The notes under the pieces are model-generated. The model was not told the DNA's origin. It saw only the letters and a program-made list of their open reading frames with translations, and searched no databases. This document shows positions 48,985-57,786 of a stretch of DNA of 64,000 bases, piece by piece. How positions within the stretch are numbered: the stretch's first letter is position 1; every line of letters starts with the position of its first letter. The DNA comes from Streptomyces sp. MNU76. GTDB taxonomy: Bacteria > Actinomycetota > Actinomycetes > Streptomycetales > Streptomycetaceae. The translations under genes were made by a program, and so were the position numbers. Location of the stretch: NCBI RefSeq assembly GCF_020982545.1, contig NZ_JAJKLK010000026.1, positions 62,001 to 126,000 of the forward strand, read 5' to 3'.

Positions 48985-51780
48985 TCAATGGGGCCGCCGT
49001 CGCGGCGGCGGCAGGAACGGAAGGTGCGCCGTGGCGTCGGTGCCGACGGCGGCCTGGGCCGCGCCGAGTGCCAGCAGGCACCCCGCCGTTCCGGTGGCGA
49101 GGTCCATGGAGAGCCGCATCAAGTGGCTGCCAGGGAAGGCCAGTTGCCCCTGGTAGGGCATCGAGTGCCAGCCGAGGGCGGCGATCTGTTCCGCCAGCCG
49201 CTCGCGCGGGGCGCCCGACCGGGCGAGGTGCAGGATCATCCCGGCGCGGCCCTCGAACAGTCCCGGCTGCGCGTAGAAGCGATAGGTCGCGGCGGTCAGG
49301 ACACCGGCGCGGACCCGGGCGTACTCGTCCGGCAGGGGGCCCGTGCCGGTGGTCGTGGCCGTGCCTGCGCCCGTGGCCGTGCCCGTGCCCGTGCCTGGGC
49401 CGGTGGGCGTGCCGGTGTCGGTGAGACCGCACGCCGTCAGATGGTCGTCGAGCACCATCGCGACGCCCACACTCCCGTCGCCGAGGTACGGCATGGTCCG
49501 CCACCCCTCGTCGACGGCCAGCCCGCCGTTCTTCTGCTCGACGAGGCACTCCAGGTCCTGCCGCAGCGCCTCGCCCGCCGCGTCGAGCCACGCGCGCTCG
49601 CCCGTCGCCTCGTACCGGCGCAGCAGGAACAGCGCGGGTCCGCTCGCGCCGCGCAGCAGGCCGGCTCGGCGGCGGGGCGGTGCGGGCCGGGGCTCGGCGA
49701 GACGGTGCACGAGGAGGTCGGCCGCCCGTGCCGCGTGGTCGCGCAGCGCGGGCTCACCGGTCGCCCGCGCCAGTTCGTCGAGGACCAGACCGAGCCCGGA
49801 GAGCCCGCCGCGCAGGTCGGACGAGAGCTTGTGCCACTTCTCACCGAGGACCTGCTCCACCAGGTCCAGGGCCCGCTGCCGGTGCCCCAGCCGCTCCAGG
49901 GTGTGGGCGACGCCCGCGAGACCGTCGTACAGGCCGAGCGGGGTGCCGATCGGCACCGGGTCGGTGTGGTCGAGCAGCCAGCGCTCGCCCTCCTCGTAGC
50001 GCTCGGCGCCGACCTCCGCGAGCGCGTACAGCACCCCCGCCGCGCCGTGCGCCAGCCCGAGACCGCCGCCGTCGGAGAACTGGGCGACGTCGCCGGGGAA
50101 GAGCCGGTCGTCGCGCTCCGGTGTCGCGGAGGCCAGGATCGCCTTGACCATGGAATCACGGCTGTAGGGCCAGTCGCCGGGCTCGGCGAGGGACCAGCCG
50201 GCCTCCGCACCGGCCGCCACGGCCGCCCCGGTCACGGGGACCCGGGTCCGCGCCACCGGTGCGGGCGTCGGCTCCCCGGTGCCGGTGCCGGTGCCGGTGC
50301 CGGTGCGGGTGCGGGTGCGGGTGCCTAGGTCGGTGTCACGGGTGATCTCCGCCACCGCCTCGTCCAGGAAGACGCGCGGCACCTGCGGGAACTGCTCCGC
50401 GATCACCGCCGCCAGATGCGCGGCCTTCCCCCGCTCCACCACCAGCAGCGAGGTGACCGGCAGGAACAGCGCGAGGCGCAGGCAGGCGAGGGCGTAGCGG
50501 TCGACGTCCGGGCCCGTGCGGTCCGGGGGCGCCAGGAATCCGGGGTGGGCGACGACCTGGCGGCCGTTCTCCTCGGCGGGCGCCGCCGCCTCGAAGTCCA
50601 GCAGCGACACCGAGTGCTCGTCGGGCGCGACCATGATGTTGAAGACGTGCAGGTCGTTGAAGACGATCCCGCGCGCGTGCACGGCCTCGACCGCCTCCTC
50701 GACGGCCCGGTGGACCCGTAACGCCCACGCCGTGTACGCGGCGACCGCGCCCGGTTCGGGGTCGGCGGCGAGCAGGGGGTGCCGTTCGGCGACGTAGGAG
50801 TTGAGCGGGCGGCCCTCGACGAAGTCCATGACCAGGAAGCGGTGGTCGCCCAGGGTGAACCAGTCGCGGACCTCGGGCACGACCCCCAGGCCGGCCAGCC
50901 GCTCCAGGGCGGCCTTCTCCCGCTCCAGCCGGGTGACCGCGTCGGCCCCGTCGGCGGCCAGCCCGGCGTGCGGGCGGCCCTCCTTGAGGACGACCCGGCG
51001 CCCGTCGCGGGTGTCGGTGCCGACGTACACGCCGCCGCCGTTGGAGAAGTGCAGCGCCTTCTCGATGCGGTACGGCAGCTCGCCGACCGTGGTCGTGTTG
51101 CGTGCCGCCAGCTGCGGCTCCAGGAACGCGGGCAGGGTCACCCAGTCGGGGACGTGGAACGTCGGCTTGCGCTGATCCGGCACCAGGGTGCCCGAACCGT
51201 CGCGGACGGCCGGGACGAGCGTGCCGCGCTCGTCGACGACGAAGGAGCGGGCGAAGGCGCCGTAGCGGACGTACAGCGGTCCGTCGTTCCAGCGCAGGTC
51301 GGTGAGGATGTACGGCCCTTCGAAGCCCTCCAGGAGCGCCCCGAGCTCGCGCAGGACGAGGTGCAGCTGCTCCTCGTCGGCCGGGTAGACGGTCACGAAC
51401 TTGCCGCTGGTGTCGCGGGCCGCGTACTTCGCGTTGCGCAGGTGCAGCAGATGAGGGCCCGGCACGAACTTGAACGGGATCCGGCGGGGCACGCAGTAGT
51501 CCCACACGATCGCCGCGACGCGGTCCGCGTTCCCCCGGGTGGCGGAGGCATGCACTTTCCATCCCTGGGTGGGCCCGGGACGGGGCCGCCCGCCGTCGTC
51601 GACCGGGGCCAGCGTCAGCCAGTCCCCGATCCGGGCGGCCCGCCAGCCCTCGGGGACCGCGCGCCCGGCCGTCTCGTAGCCCGGCGCCGTGGTGCCGGCG
51701 CGGTCACCGGCCGACAGCCGGTCGGGTGTCTCGTAGAAGTGTCGGTCGGCCAGCGCGTACGCCTCGTACCGCTTGTCCAT
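48985..51780 (-). CDS. amfT: Class III lanthipeptide synthetase LanKC (AmfT/RamC-like)
   Basis: A 931-residue enzyme. The N-terminal region (about 1-220; RIPFKFVPGPHLLHLRNAKY, KFVTVYPADEEQLHLVLREL) matches the lyase part of LanKC. The kinase domain (about 225-500) has the lysine in VYVGTDTRDGRRVVLKEGRP, the catalytic loop ARGIVFNDLHVFNIMV and SVSLLDFEAAAP. The C-terminal cyclase-like domain (about 560-931) has GLAHGAAGVLYALAEVG and LRGGLSGLGLVLDELA. It phosphorylates, eliminates and cyclises Ser/Cys in AmfS. Two Gly-Thr/Arg-Thr runs (RTRTRTGTGTGTGTGEP at about 485 and GTGTGTATGAGTATTTGTG at about 810) interrupt the domains and come from hexanucleotide repeats; the first sits between kinase and cyclase, the second inside the cyclase. 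Confidence 0.93.
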   Translation of the reverse strand: MDKRYEAYALADRHFYETPDRLSAGDRAGTTAPGYETAGRAVPEGWRAARIGDWLTLAPVDDGGRPRPGPTQGWKVHASATRGNADRVAAIVWDYCVPRRIPFKFVPGPHLLHLRNAKYAARDTSGKFVTVYPADEEQLHLVLRELGALLEGFEGPYILTDLRWNDGPLYVRYGAFARSFVVDERGTLVPAVRDGSGTLVPDQRKPTFHVPDWVTLPAFLEPQLAARNTTTVGELPYRIEKALHFSNGGGVYVGTDTRDGRRVVLKEGRPHAGLAADGADAVTRLEREKAALERLAGLGVVPEVRDWFTLGDHRFLVMDFVEGRPLNSYVAERHPLLAADPEPGAVAAYTAWALRVHRAVEEAVEAVHARGIVFNDLHVFNIMVAPDEHSVSLLDFEAAAPAEENGRQVVAHPGFLAPPDRTGPDVDRYALACLRLALFLPVTSLLVVERGKAAHLAAVIAEQFPQVPRVFLDEAVAEITRDTDLGTRTRTRTGTGTGTGTGEPTPAPVARTRVPVTGAAVAAGAEAGWSLAEPGDWPYSRDSMVKAILASATPERDDRLFPGDVAQFSDGGGLGLAHGAAGVLYALAEVGAERYEEGERWLLDHTDPVPIGTPLGLYDGLAGVAHTLERLGHRQRALDLVEQVLGEKWHKLSSDLRGGLSGLGLVLDELARATGEPALRDHAARAADLLVHRLAEPRPAPPRRRAGLLRGASGPALFLLRRYEATGERAWLDAAGEALRQDLECLVEQKNGGLAVDEGWRTMPYLGDGSVGVAMVLDDHLTACGLTDTGTPTGPGTGTGTATGAGTATTTGTGPLPDEYARVRAGVLTAATYRFYAQPGLFEGRAGMILHLARSGAPRERLAEQIAALGWHSMPYQGQLAFPGSHLMRLSMDLATGTAGCLLALGAAQAAVGTDATAHLPFLPPPRRRPH

Positions 51781-52044
51781 GCGCGTCCCCCGGGTCGTGT
51801 GCCGTCACTGCCGTCGCCCCCTGGGCCGGGTGATGACGAGCCTTCCAGCCCGGCCTGGTCCCCGACAGTCACGGCTGTCACGAGTGACCCGTCACGGCTG
51901 TCACGCGACCACTGTGCGGAACGCACGCGTAAAGATCTGTTCGGGTTCTTTCGAACCCCGGGGGCTTTCTCGCGGCAGGCCCCCGGACTGGCGGAACGGT
52001 CCCAGGGGCTGCGCGAGCGTGCCGGAAGCGCTGTAATTACGGAC

Positions 52045-54735
52045 GTGGTCAGTGAGGGCGCTGCGGAACAGGGAACGAGGACGCTGCGTGCCGAACTCGC
52101 GCTCAAGACGCTCGGCGGCGATCTCGATCCGCACGAGCGGCTGCACGCCATCCTCGAACAGGTGCTCGTGTTCACCAGTGCGACCGTCGCCGCCGTGTAT
52201 CTCCCGGACGGTGAGGGCGAGGCGCTCTCCCTCACCGCCTCCGCCGGCGTGCCGAGGAACCTGTACGGGCTCTCCGACACCTATCCGGCCTCGGGCACCG
52301 CGCCCGTCGCCGAGACGTGCCGCTCGGGCCGCCCGCGCTGGCTCGTCTCCACCGCCCCGCGCCAGAACGGCGACCTGCTCCAGAACGCCGACCTGCTCCG
52401 GGACACCGACGTCCCCGAGGGCGCTGGTGTCCCGGAGGGCGCCGGTGTGTCCGAGGGCGCCGAGGCCTCCCAAGGTACCGAGGGCCTTGGCCTTCCCGAG
52501 GGCGCCGATGTCTCCGAAAGCGCCGACGCCCCCGAAGGCGCCGGTGTACCCGAGGGCGTCGACGCCCCCCAAGGCGCCGAGGCCGCCCAAGGCGCCGAGG
52601 CCCCTGGCCTTCCCAAGGGCGCCGACGCCCCCGAGGACGCCGACCTCCGCCGTGTCCACCCCGAGGGGTTCTCGCTGGGCGTGCTGCCGCTGCGCGAGCG
52701 CGGCTGTCTGGTGGCCGTCGGCGACGGCACGGACGCCTTCGACGCCGAGGACCGGCGCTGCCTCGGCCTGCTCGCCGAGGCGGCCGCCGAAGCCACCCCC
52801 GCCCCGCCCGCCGGACACGGGGCCTCGTTCGACCTCGCCATGGACACCGGGCGGGTCGAGGTCGACGACGGGCTGCTGGACCTGTTCGGCATCGGCCGGG
52901 ACGACTTCGACGGCCGGGTCGAGACCCTGATCGCGCTGACCGTGCCCGAGGACCTGCCGGCGCTGATGTCCGTCGTGGAGGCGGACCACATGTCCATCGG
53001 CGACCGGGAGCTGGAGTTCCGCATCCTCCAGCCCTCCGGCGAGCAGAAGTGGCTCCGGCTGCGCGGCCGGATCCTGCCCGCCGGCGAGAACCGACCCGCC
53101 CGTCTCGTCGGCACCGTCGCCGACGCCTCCACCCTGCGCACCGGGCGCGGCGACGTGGCCCGCATCCAGCGCCTCGCCGCCGCCCTCGCCACCGCCGGTA
53201 CGGTCCGGGACGTCAGCCAGGCCGTGGTGACGGCCCTGCGCAAACCGCTCCTGGCCGACCGGATCGCCCTCGCCGAGCTGGAGGGCGACCGCCTGGTCGT
53301 CACCGTCCTCGACCCGCCGCAGTCGGAGTTCTGGCCCGAGGTCTGGCGCTCCGAGTGGCGCTCCGAGTGGCCGGACGCGCCCGTGCGCACCATGCCGACC
53401 CTCGCCACCGCGCTGCGCGAGGGACGCGCCGGGATCTGGCCCGCCGGAGCCGATCTGGAGCCCGCCCTCGCCGACGTCGGCCCCGGCGGTCTCGCCGTCC
53501 TCCCGCTGCCCGCCGGCGGCCGGATGGCGGGGGCCTGCCTGATCGGCTGGGACAACCCCCACGACTTCGGCCCCGAGGAACGCGCCCTGCTCACCGCCGC
53601 CTCGGGCCTGGCGGGGCAGGCCCTGATGCGGGCCCACGCCTTCGACGCCGAGCACGAACTCGTCGGCATGCTCCAGCGCACCCTGCTCCCGCGCCGGCTG
53701 CCCCAGCTGCCCGGTGCGGTCGCCGTCGCCCGCTATCTGCCCACCACCGCCGGTCTGGAGGTCGGCGGCGACTGGTACGACGTGATCCCGCTGCCCGACA
53801 ACCACGTGGCCCTCGTCATCGGCGACGTCCAGGGCCACAACGCGGGCGCCGCCACCCTGATGGGCCAGATGCGCACCGCGCTGCGCGCGTACGCCGTCGA
53901 GGGACACCCCCCGGACGTCGTCGTCTCGCACGCCAACCGGCTCCTCATGGACATGGAGACCGACCTCTTCGCCACCTGCTGCTACGTCGACATCGACATG
54001 GAGGAGGGCTCCGCCTGGTACGTCCGCGCCGGACACATCCCGCCTGTGCTGCGTCACCCGAACGGCAGCACCGAGATCAGTGAGGCCGAGGGCGGCCCGC
54101 CGCTCGGCGTCGTGATGCAGGCCGACTTCCCGATGAGCCCCCTGCGGCTGACCCCCGGCACCCTGCTGGCCCTCACCACGGACGGCCTCGTGGAGTCCGC
54201 CGACGTCGACGTCGAGGACGGGCTCGACCAGCTCGCCGCCGAACTGTCCGCCGCCGACCCCGCGCACCTCGGCGTGGTCGCCGACACCCTGCTCGGTGGC
54301 GCCAACCGTGACGACGACGTGGCCCTGCTCCTCGTCCGCTACGACGGCATGGCCCTGCGCCCCCAGCGTGAGAACTGGAGCGTGTGGCGCGTCCCCCAGG
54401 CGGTCGGCCAGGCCCGCCGCTACACCCGGCGCGTCCTGCGCCGCTGGGGCGTCGACTCCATGGCCGACACCGTGCTCCTCGTGGTCTCCGAACTGGTCAC
54501 CAACGCCCTCGTGCACACCGACGGCCGCGTCCGCCTCGACCTCACCCTGCTCGCCGACCGCCTCCGGGTCTCCGTCGCCGACTCCTCCCCCCGTACCCCG
54601 AGGAAACCCACCGTCATCGGCTGGGAGGCCACCGGCGGCCGCGGCATCCTCCTCGTCGAGGCCATGTCCACCGCGTGGGGTTCGGTCCCCGTCAGTGGCG
54701 GGAAGCAGGTGTGGGCGGAGATCCCCATCGAGTGA
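52045..54735 (+). CDS. GAF-PAS-GAF-SpoIIE phosphatase with HATPase domain and hexapeptide repeat insertion
   Basis: An 896-residue regulator from GTG 52045 (the start is uncertain; the frame is open far upstream and no strong ribosome site is seen). First GAF (about 20-245) is split by some 80 residues of xPEGAx-type hexapeptides (DVPEGAGVPEGAGVSEGAEA) encoded at 52408-52650. PAS (about 265-375), GAF (about 380-530), SpoIIE catalytic domain (about 545-750; GGDWYDVIPLPDNHVALVIG, DVQGHNAGAAT, LLALTTDGLVESADVDVEDG) and an ATPase domain (about 765-896; VLLVVSELVTNALVHTDGRV) follow. It is divergent from the amfT operon by about 265 bases. It acts on anti-sigma pathways; whether it governs the amf cluster is unknown. 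Confidence 0.9.
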   Translation: MVSEGAAEQGTRTLRAELALKTLGGDLDPHERLHAILEQVLVFTSATVAAVYLPDGEGEALSLTASAGVPRNLYGLSDTYPASGTAPVAETCRSGRPRWLVSTAPRQNGDLLQNADLLRDTDVPEGAGVPEGAGVSEGAEASQGTEGLGLPEGADVSESADAPEGAGVPEGVDAPQGAEAAQGAEAPGLPKGADAPEDADLRRVHPEGFSLGVLPLRERGCLVAVGDGTDAFDAEDRRCLGLLAEAAAEATPAPPAGHGASFDLAMDTGRVEVDDGLLDLFGIGRDDFDGRVETLIALTVPEDLPALMSVVEADHMSIGDRELEFRILQPSGEQKWLRLRGRILPAGENRPARLVGTVADASTLRTGRGDVARIQRLAAALATAGTVRDVSQAVVTALRKPLLADRIALAELEGDRLVVTVLDPPQSEFWPEVWRSEWRSEWPDAPVRTMPTLATALREGRAGIWPAGADLEPALADVGPGGLAVLPLPAGGRMAGACLIGWDNPHDFGPEERALLTAASGLAGQALMRAHAFDAEHELVGMLQRTLLPRRLPQLPGAVAVARYLPTTAGLEVGGDWYDVIPLPDNHVALVIGDVQGHNAGAATLMGQMRTALRAYAVEGHPPDVVVSHANRLLMDMETDLFATCCYVDIDMEEGSAWYVRAGHIPPVLRHPNGSTEISEAEGGPPLGVVMQADFPMSPLRLTPGTLLALTTDGLVESADVDVEDGLDQLAAELSAADPAHLGVVADTLLGGANRDDDVALLLVRYDGMALRPQRENWSVWRVPQAVGQARRYTRRVLRRWGVDSMADTVLLVVSELVTNALVHTDGRVRLDLTLLADRLRVSVADSSPRTPRKPTVIGWEATGGRGILLVEAMSTAWGSVPVSGGKQVWAEIPIE

Positions 54736-54747
54736 CACGCTGGCCGG

Positions 54748-55251
54748 GTGCGCCTGCTGCTCCTCTCCGACACCCATCTGCCCAAGCGCGCGAAAGCGCT
54801 GCCCGCACCGCTCCTCGCCGAACTCCCGCGCGCCGACGTGGTCGTGCACGCCGGTGACTGGGTCGACGAGGACACCCTCGACCTCCTCCGGACCCGCTCA
54901 CAGCGGCTGATCGCCGTGTACGGCAACAACGACGGCCCCGGCCTGCGCGCCCGTCTCCCCGAGGTGGCCCGCGCCGACCTCGCCGGGCTCCGCCTCGCCG
55001 TCGTCCACGAGACCGGCCCCGCCCAGGGCCGCGAATCCCGCTGCGCAGCCCGGTTCCCCGACACCGACGTACTCGTCTTCGGCCACAGCCACATCCCCTG
55101 GGACACGACCGCCTCCACCGGCCTGCGCCTGCTCAACCCCGGCTCCCCGACCGACCGCCGCCGACAGCCCCACTGCACCTACATGACGGCGACGGTGGCG
55201 GACGGCGCGCTCACGGAGGTGCGCCTGCACCGACTGCCGCCCAGAACCTGA
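54748..55251 (+). CDS. YfcE/MJ0936-type metallophosphoesterase
   Basis: A small phosphodiesterase of 167 residues, GTG start 12 bases after the SpoIIE gene. All family metal ligands are visible: LLLLSDTHLPKRAK (D and H), VVHAGDWVDEDT (D), AVYGNNDGPGLR (N), LAVVHETGP (H) and VFGHSHIPWDT (HxH). Likely divalent-metal dependent phosphodiesterase of unknown natural substrate. Probably co-transcribed with the phosphatase gene upstream. Confidence 0.93.
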   Translation: MRLLLLSDTHLPKRAKALPAPLLAELPRADVVVHAGDWVDEDTLDLLRTRSQRLIAVYGNNDGPGLRARLPEVARADLAGLRLAVVHETGPAQGRESRCAARFPDTDVLVFGHSHIPWDTTASTGLRLLNPGSPTDRRRQPHCTYMTATVADGALTEVRLHRLPPRT

Positions 55252-55272
55252 CCCGGGGTCACGCCGTGCCTC

Positions 55273-56391
55273 TCACCCGGGCGGGGCCGGCGGATGGATC
55301 AGCCCGGTCGTCGCCGTCAGCGGCATCCCGCTGCCGCCCCACCTCAGCGCGACGATCTCCGCCGCGACCGACACGGCCACCTCCTCCGGCGTACGGGCGC
55401 CGAGGTCCAGGCCGACGGGGGAGCGCAGCCGGGACAGCTCCGCGGTGCCGAGCCCGGCCTCCCGCAGCCGACGGGTGCGGTCCTCGTGCGTCCGGCGGCT
55501 CCCCATCGCCCCGATGTACGCGGCGGGCCGCCGCAACGCCTCCTCCAGCAGCGGCACGTCGAACTTGGGGTCGTGGGTGAGCACACAGACGACCGTCCGG
55601 TCGTCGGTGGCGGTGCCGCGCAGATAGCGGTGCGGCCAGTCGACGACCACCTCCACGCCGGCGGGGAAGCGTTGCGGGGTGGCGAACACCGGGCGGGCGT
55701 CACACACCGTGACCCGGTACCCAAGGAAGTCACCGATCCGGGCCACCGCCGCCGCGTAGTCGATCGCGCCGAAGACCAACATGCGGGGCGGGGGCGCGAA
55801 CGAGTGCAGGAAGACGGCGACCGCGTCCTCACGCCGCTCGCCGTGCGGACCGTAGTGCCGGGTCGCGGTGACCCCCTGAGCCAGCTCCCCGCGAGCGTCG
55901 GCGGCCACCGCGGCGTCCAGGCCCGCCGTGCCGAGGGTGCCGAAGGTTCCGCCGGCCTCGTCCGGCCACACGGCCAGCGTGGCGCCGCGCCGTCCCGGTC
56001 CGTCGGTCACGGTCGCCACCGTCACCGGCTGCCCGGCGCCCACCGTCTCGACGACCCGCCCGAACGAGGGGTCCTCGGCCGCCGTCACCCGGCGCACCAG
56101 GAGCGTGATCTCCCCGCCGCAGGTCAGCCCGACCGCGAACGCGTCGTCGTCGCCGTATCCGAAGGTCGCCGACCGTGCCTCGCCGGACGCCAGTACCTCC
56201 TGGGCCAGCTCGAAGACCGCGCCCTCCACACAGCCGCCGGACACGCTGCCGACGACCTCGTCACCGGGGCCGACCGCCATGGCCGCCCCTGGATCGCGCG
56301 GCGCGCTCCGGCTGACCGCGACGACGGTGGCGAGCGCGAAGGGGGAGCCCGCCGCGTACCACTCGCCGAGCGCCGGCAGGATCTCACGCAT
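55273..56391 (-). CDS. XdhC/CoxI-family protein
   Basis: A 372-residue protein of the type that inserts or sulphurates molybdenum cofactor for xanthine dehydrogenase-like enzymes. ATG 56391 has AGGAG 8 bases upstream. The N-terminal XdhC/CoxI domain has ATVVAVSRSAPRDPGAAMAV, GSVSGGCVEGAVFELA and VGLTCGGEITLLV. The C-terminal Rossmann domain has RMLVFGAIDYAAAVARIGDF, VVCVLTHDPKFDVPLLEEAL and YIGAMGSRRTHEDR. No molybdenum hydroxylase genes are in the window, so the client enzyme must lie elsewhere. It is convergent with the phosphoesterase; TGACCCGGGGTCA (55249-55261) overlaps the latter's stop and is a perfect 6-1-6 dyad. Confidence 0.92.
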   Translation of the reverse strand: MREILPALGEWYAAGSPFALATVVAVSRSAPRDPGAAMAVGPGDEVVGSVSGGCVEGAVFELAQEVLASGEARSATFGYGDDDAFAVGLTCGGEITLLVRRVTAAEDPSFGRVVETVGAGQPVTVATVTDGPGRRGATLAVWPDEAGGTFGTLGTAGLDAAVAADARGELAQGVTATRHYGPHGERREDAVAVFLHSFAPPPRMLVFGAIDYAAAVARIGDFLGYRVTVCDARPVFATPQRFPAGVEVVVDWPHRYLRGTATDDRTVVCVLTHDPKFDVPLLEEALRRPAAYIGAMGSRRTHEDRTRRLREAGLGTAELSRLRSPVGLDLGARTPEEVAVSVAAEIVALRWGGSGMPLTATTGLIHPPAPPG

Positions 56392-56665
56392 CGCCCGCTC
56401 CTCTCGCCTTCCCGGCGGTTTCCCCCTCCATCCAAGTACGCGACCCGGCGTACGGCACACCGACAGGTATCCCCCGCCGAGGCCCGTCGGCCCGAGGGCG
56501 GCAGCCCCGACGCTCGGACGCCCAAAGGGATGAGGGTCCGCGCCCCTGTTCGGGTGGCCTGTGCCGCCCGCAGCGCCAGGGGCATTGCCATGCGAGGCCC
56601 AGGTACATGAAATGACCATGCTCCTGAGTCCGAGCACCCACCGTCACACACACCTGGGAGGATGC

Positions 56666-57139
56666 ATGCCCTCTGCCACTGCCCGTGGCGCCGTGACCCT
56701 CGGCGTCCTGGCCGCAGCTTTCACCACGTCGCTCTCCGCACCGGCCGCCGCGGACGTCGGGGACGAGGACGTCGTACGGGTCAAGCTCGTCGGCCACGCC
56801 GCGTACGACACGACCGCCGCGCACATCGAGCCCGGCGACAGCTGGACCACCTACCTCCAACTGCACGATCCCAAGGGCAAGTACGTCGGTGACGCCGGCT
56901 CGCGCTGCACCCTCGTCGAGGCGGACCAGCAGCGGTCCACCGCCCAGTGCACCCGGGTGCTGCGCCTCAAGGGCGGGGAGATCACCCTCAACGACATGAT
57001 CAGCCGCAAGGGCCAGGAGCCCGTCACGGCCAAGACCTCCATCGCGGGCGGCACGGGCATCTACAACGACGCCGAGGGCGAGGGCTACATCACGTTGGAG
57101 CCCGAGCGGATCGTCTTCGACCTCTACGTCGATGACTGA
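56666..57139 (+). CDS. Secreted allene-oxide-cyclase/dirigent-like beta-barrel protein, copy 1
   Basis: A 157-residue exported protein. ATG 56666 has GGGAGG 4-5 bases upstream. The signal peptide ends near SAPAAA-DVG. The mature part has TTYLQLHDPKGKYVGDAGSR, two cysteines (GSRCTLVEADQ and AQCTRVLRLK) and VTAKTSIAGGTGIYNDAEGE followed by GYITLEP. That Gly-Gly-Thr-Gly-x-Tyr turn is typical of AOC-barrel and dirigent-like proteins. It is followed 72 bases on by a paralogue. Enzymatic activity is not implied; the fold is also used for binding. Confidence 0.78.
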   Translation: MPSATARGAVTLGVLAAAFTTSLSAPAAADVGDEDVVRVKLVGHAAYDTTAAHIEPGDSWTTYLQLHDPKGKYVGDAGSRCTLVEADQQRSTAQCTRVLRLKGGEITLNDMISRKGQEPVTAKTSIAGGTGIYNDAEGEGYITLEPERIVFDLYVDD

Positions 57140-57211
57140 CCGGCCCTCACGCGCCGACCGCACGTCGGCCGTTCCGCCGTCCCAGTGCACCTTGTCCGAC
57201 CTGGAGGTTCT

Positions 57212-57712
57212 GTGATCACATCGGCTGTCCGCGGGGTGGTCGTCACCGCCCTCACCACCACGCTCGTCCTGCTCGCGACGTCGGCGCAGGCCGAGCAGAG
57301 GGACGAGGACAACGACATCGAGAAGGTCGAGCTCGTCGGCATCAACCGGGTCGCCACCTGGCCGTCCCTGGACGGGGTGGTGGGCAGTACCTGGACCACC
57401 CCGCTGGACCTGTACACCAAGCAGGTCAAGAAGTCCGGCAAGCCGAAGCTGCGGTACGCCGGCGACGGCGAGTCGGAGTGCGACGTGGTGCGGACCCGGG
57501 CCGAGGCGGTGACCGCCCAGTGCACCCGCGTGCTACGCCTGAAGAAGGGCACGCTGACCCTCAGCGACATGGTCGACTACCAGCCCCTGCGGCCCGTCAC
57601 GGCCAAGACCGCCATCGTCGGCGGCACCGGCCACTACCGCTCCGCCTACGGGGACGGCTACATCACGCTGGACGGGCACCGGACCCACATCGTGCTCAAC
57701 GTCGACGAGTGA
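57212..57712 (+). CDS. Secreted allene-oxide-cyclase/dirigent-like beta-barrel protein, copy 2
   Basis: A 166-residue paralogue of the preceding gene. GTG 57212 follows GGAGG. The signal peptide is cleaved near AQA-EQR. The same core recurs: CDVVRTRAEAVTAQCTRVLR, GTLTLSDMVDYQPLRPVTAK and TAIVGGTGHYRSAYGDGYIT, with both cysteines kept, but the N-terminal third differs (STWTTPLDLYTKQVKKSGKP). Tandem duplication followed by divergence is likely. No function assigned. Confidence 0.78.
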   Translation: MITSAVRGVVVTALTTTLVLLATSAQAEQRDEDNDIEKVELVGINRVATWPSLDGVVGSTWTTPLDLYTKQVKKSGKPKLRYAGDGESECDVVRTRAEAVTAQCTRVLRLKKGTLTLSDMVDYQPLRPVTAKTAIVGGTGHYRSAYGDGYITLDGHRTHIVLNVDE

Positions 57713-57727
57713 CACGACGCTGGAGCG

Positions 57728-57765
57728 ACCGGTGCGGGAGACGCGGCGCGAGTCCCCGCACCGGT
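57728..57765. terminator. 11-bp perfect hairpin between convergent genes
   Basis: ACCGGTGCGGG (57728-57738) pairs with CCCGCACCGGT (57755-57765) around a 16-base loop. It is placed between the second barrel protein (ends 57712) and the membrane protein on the other strand (ends 57787). Confidence 0.75.
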
Positions 57766-57786
57766 GCCGTTCCGTGCGGGGCGTCC

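Noticed and set aside
46502..49156. Long plus-strand frame across the amf transporters
   Set aside because: Antisense to conserved ATPase motifs, low complexity, no ribosome site.
50779..52044. Plus-strand open frame running into the third SpoIIE gene
   Set aside because: It is antisense to the LanKC gene, which has all expected motifs; the SpoIIE similarity begins only after about 52040.
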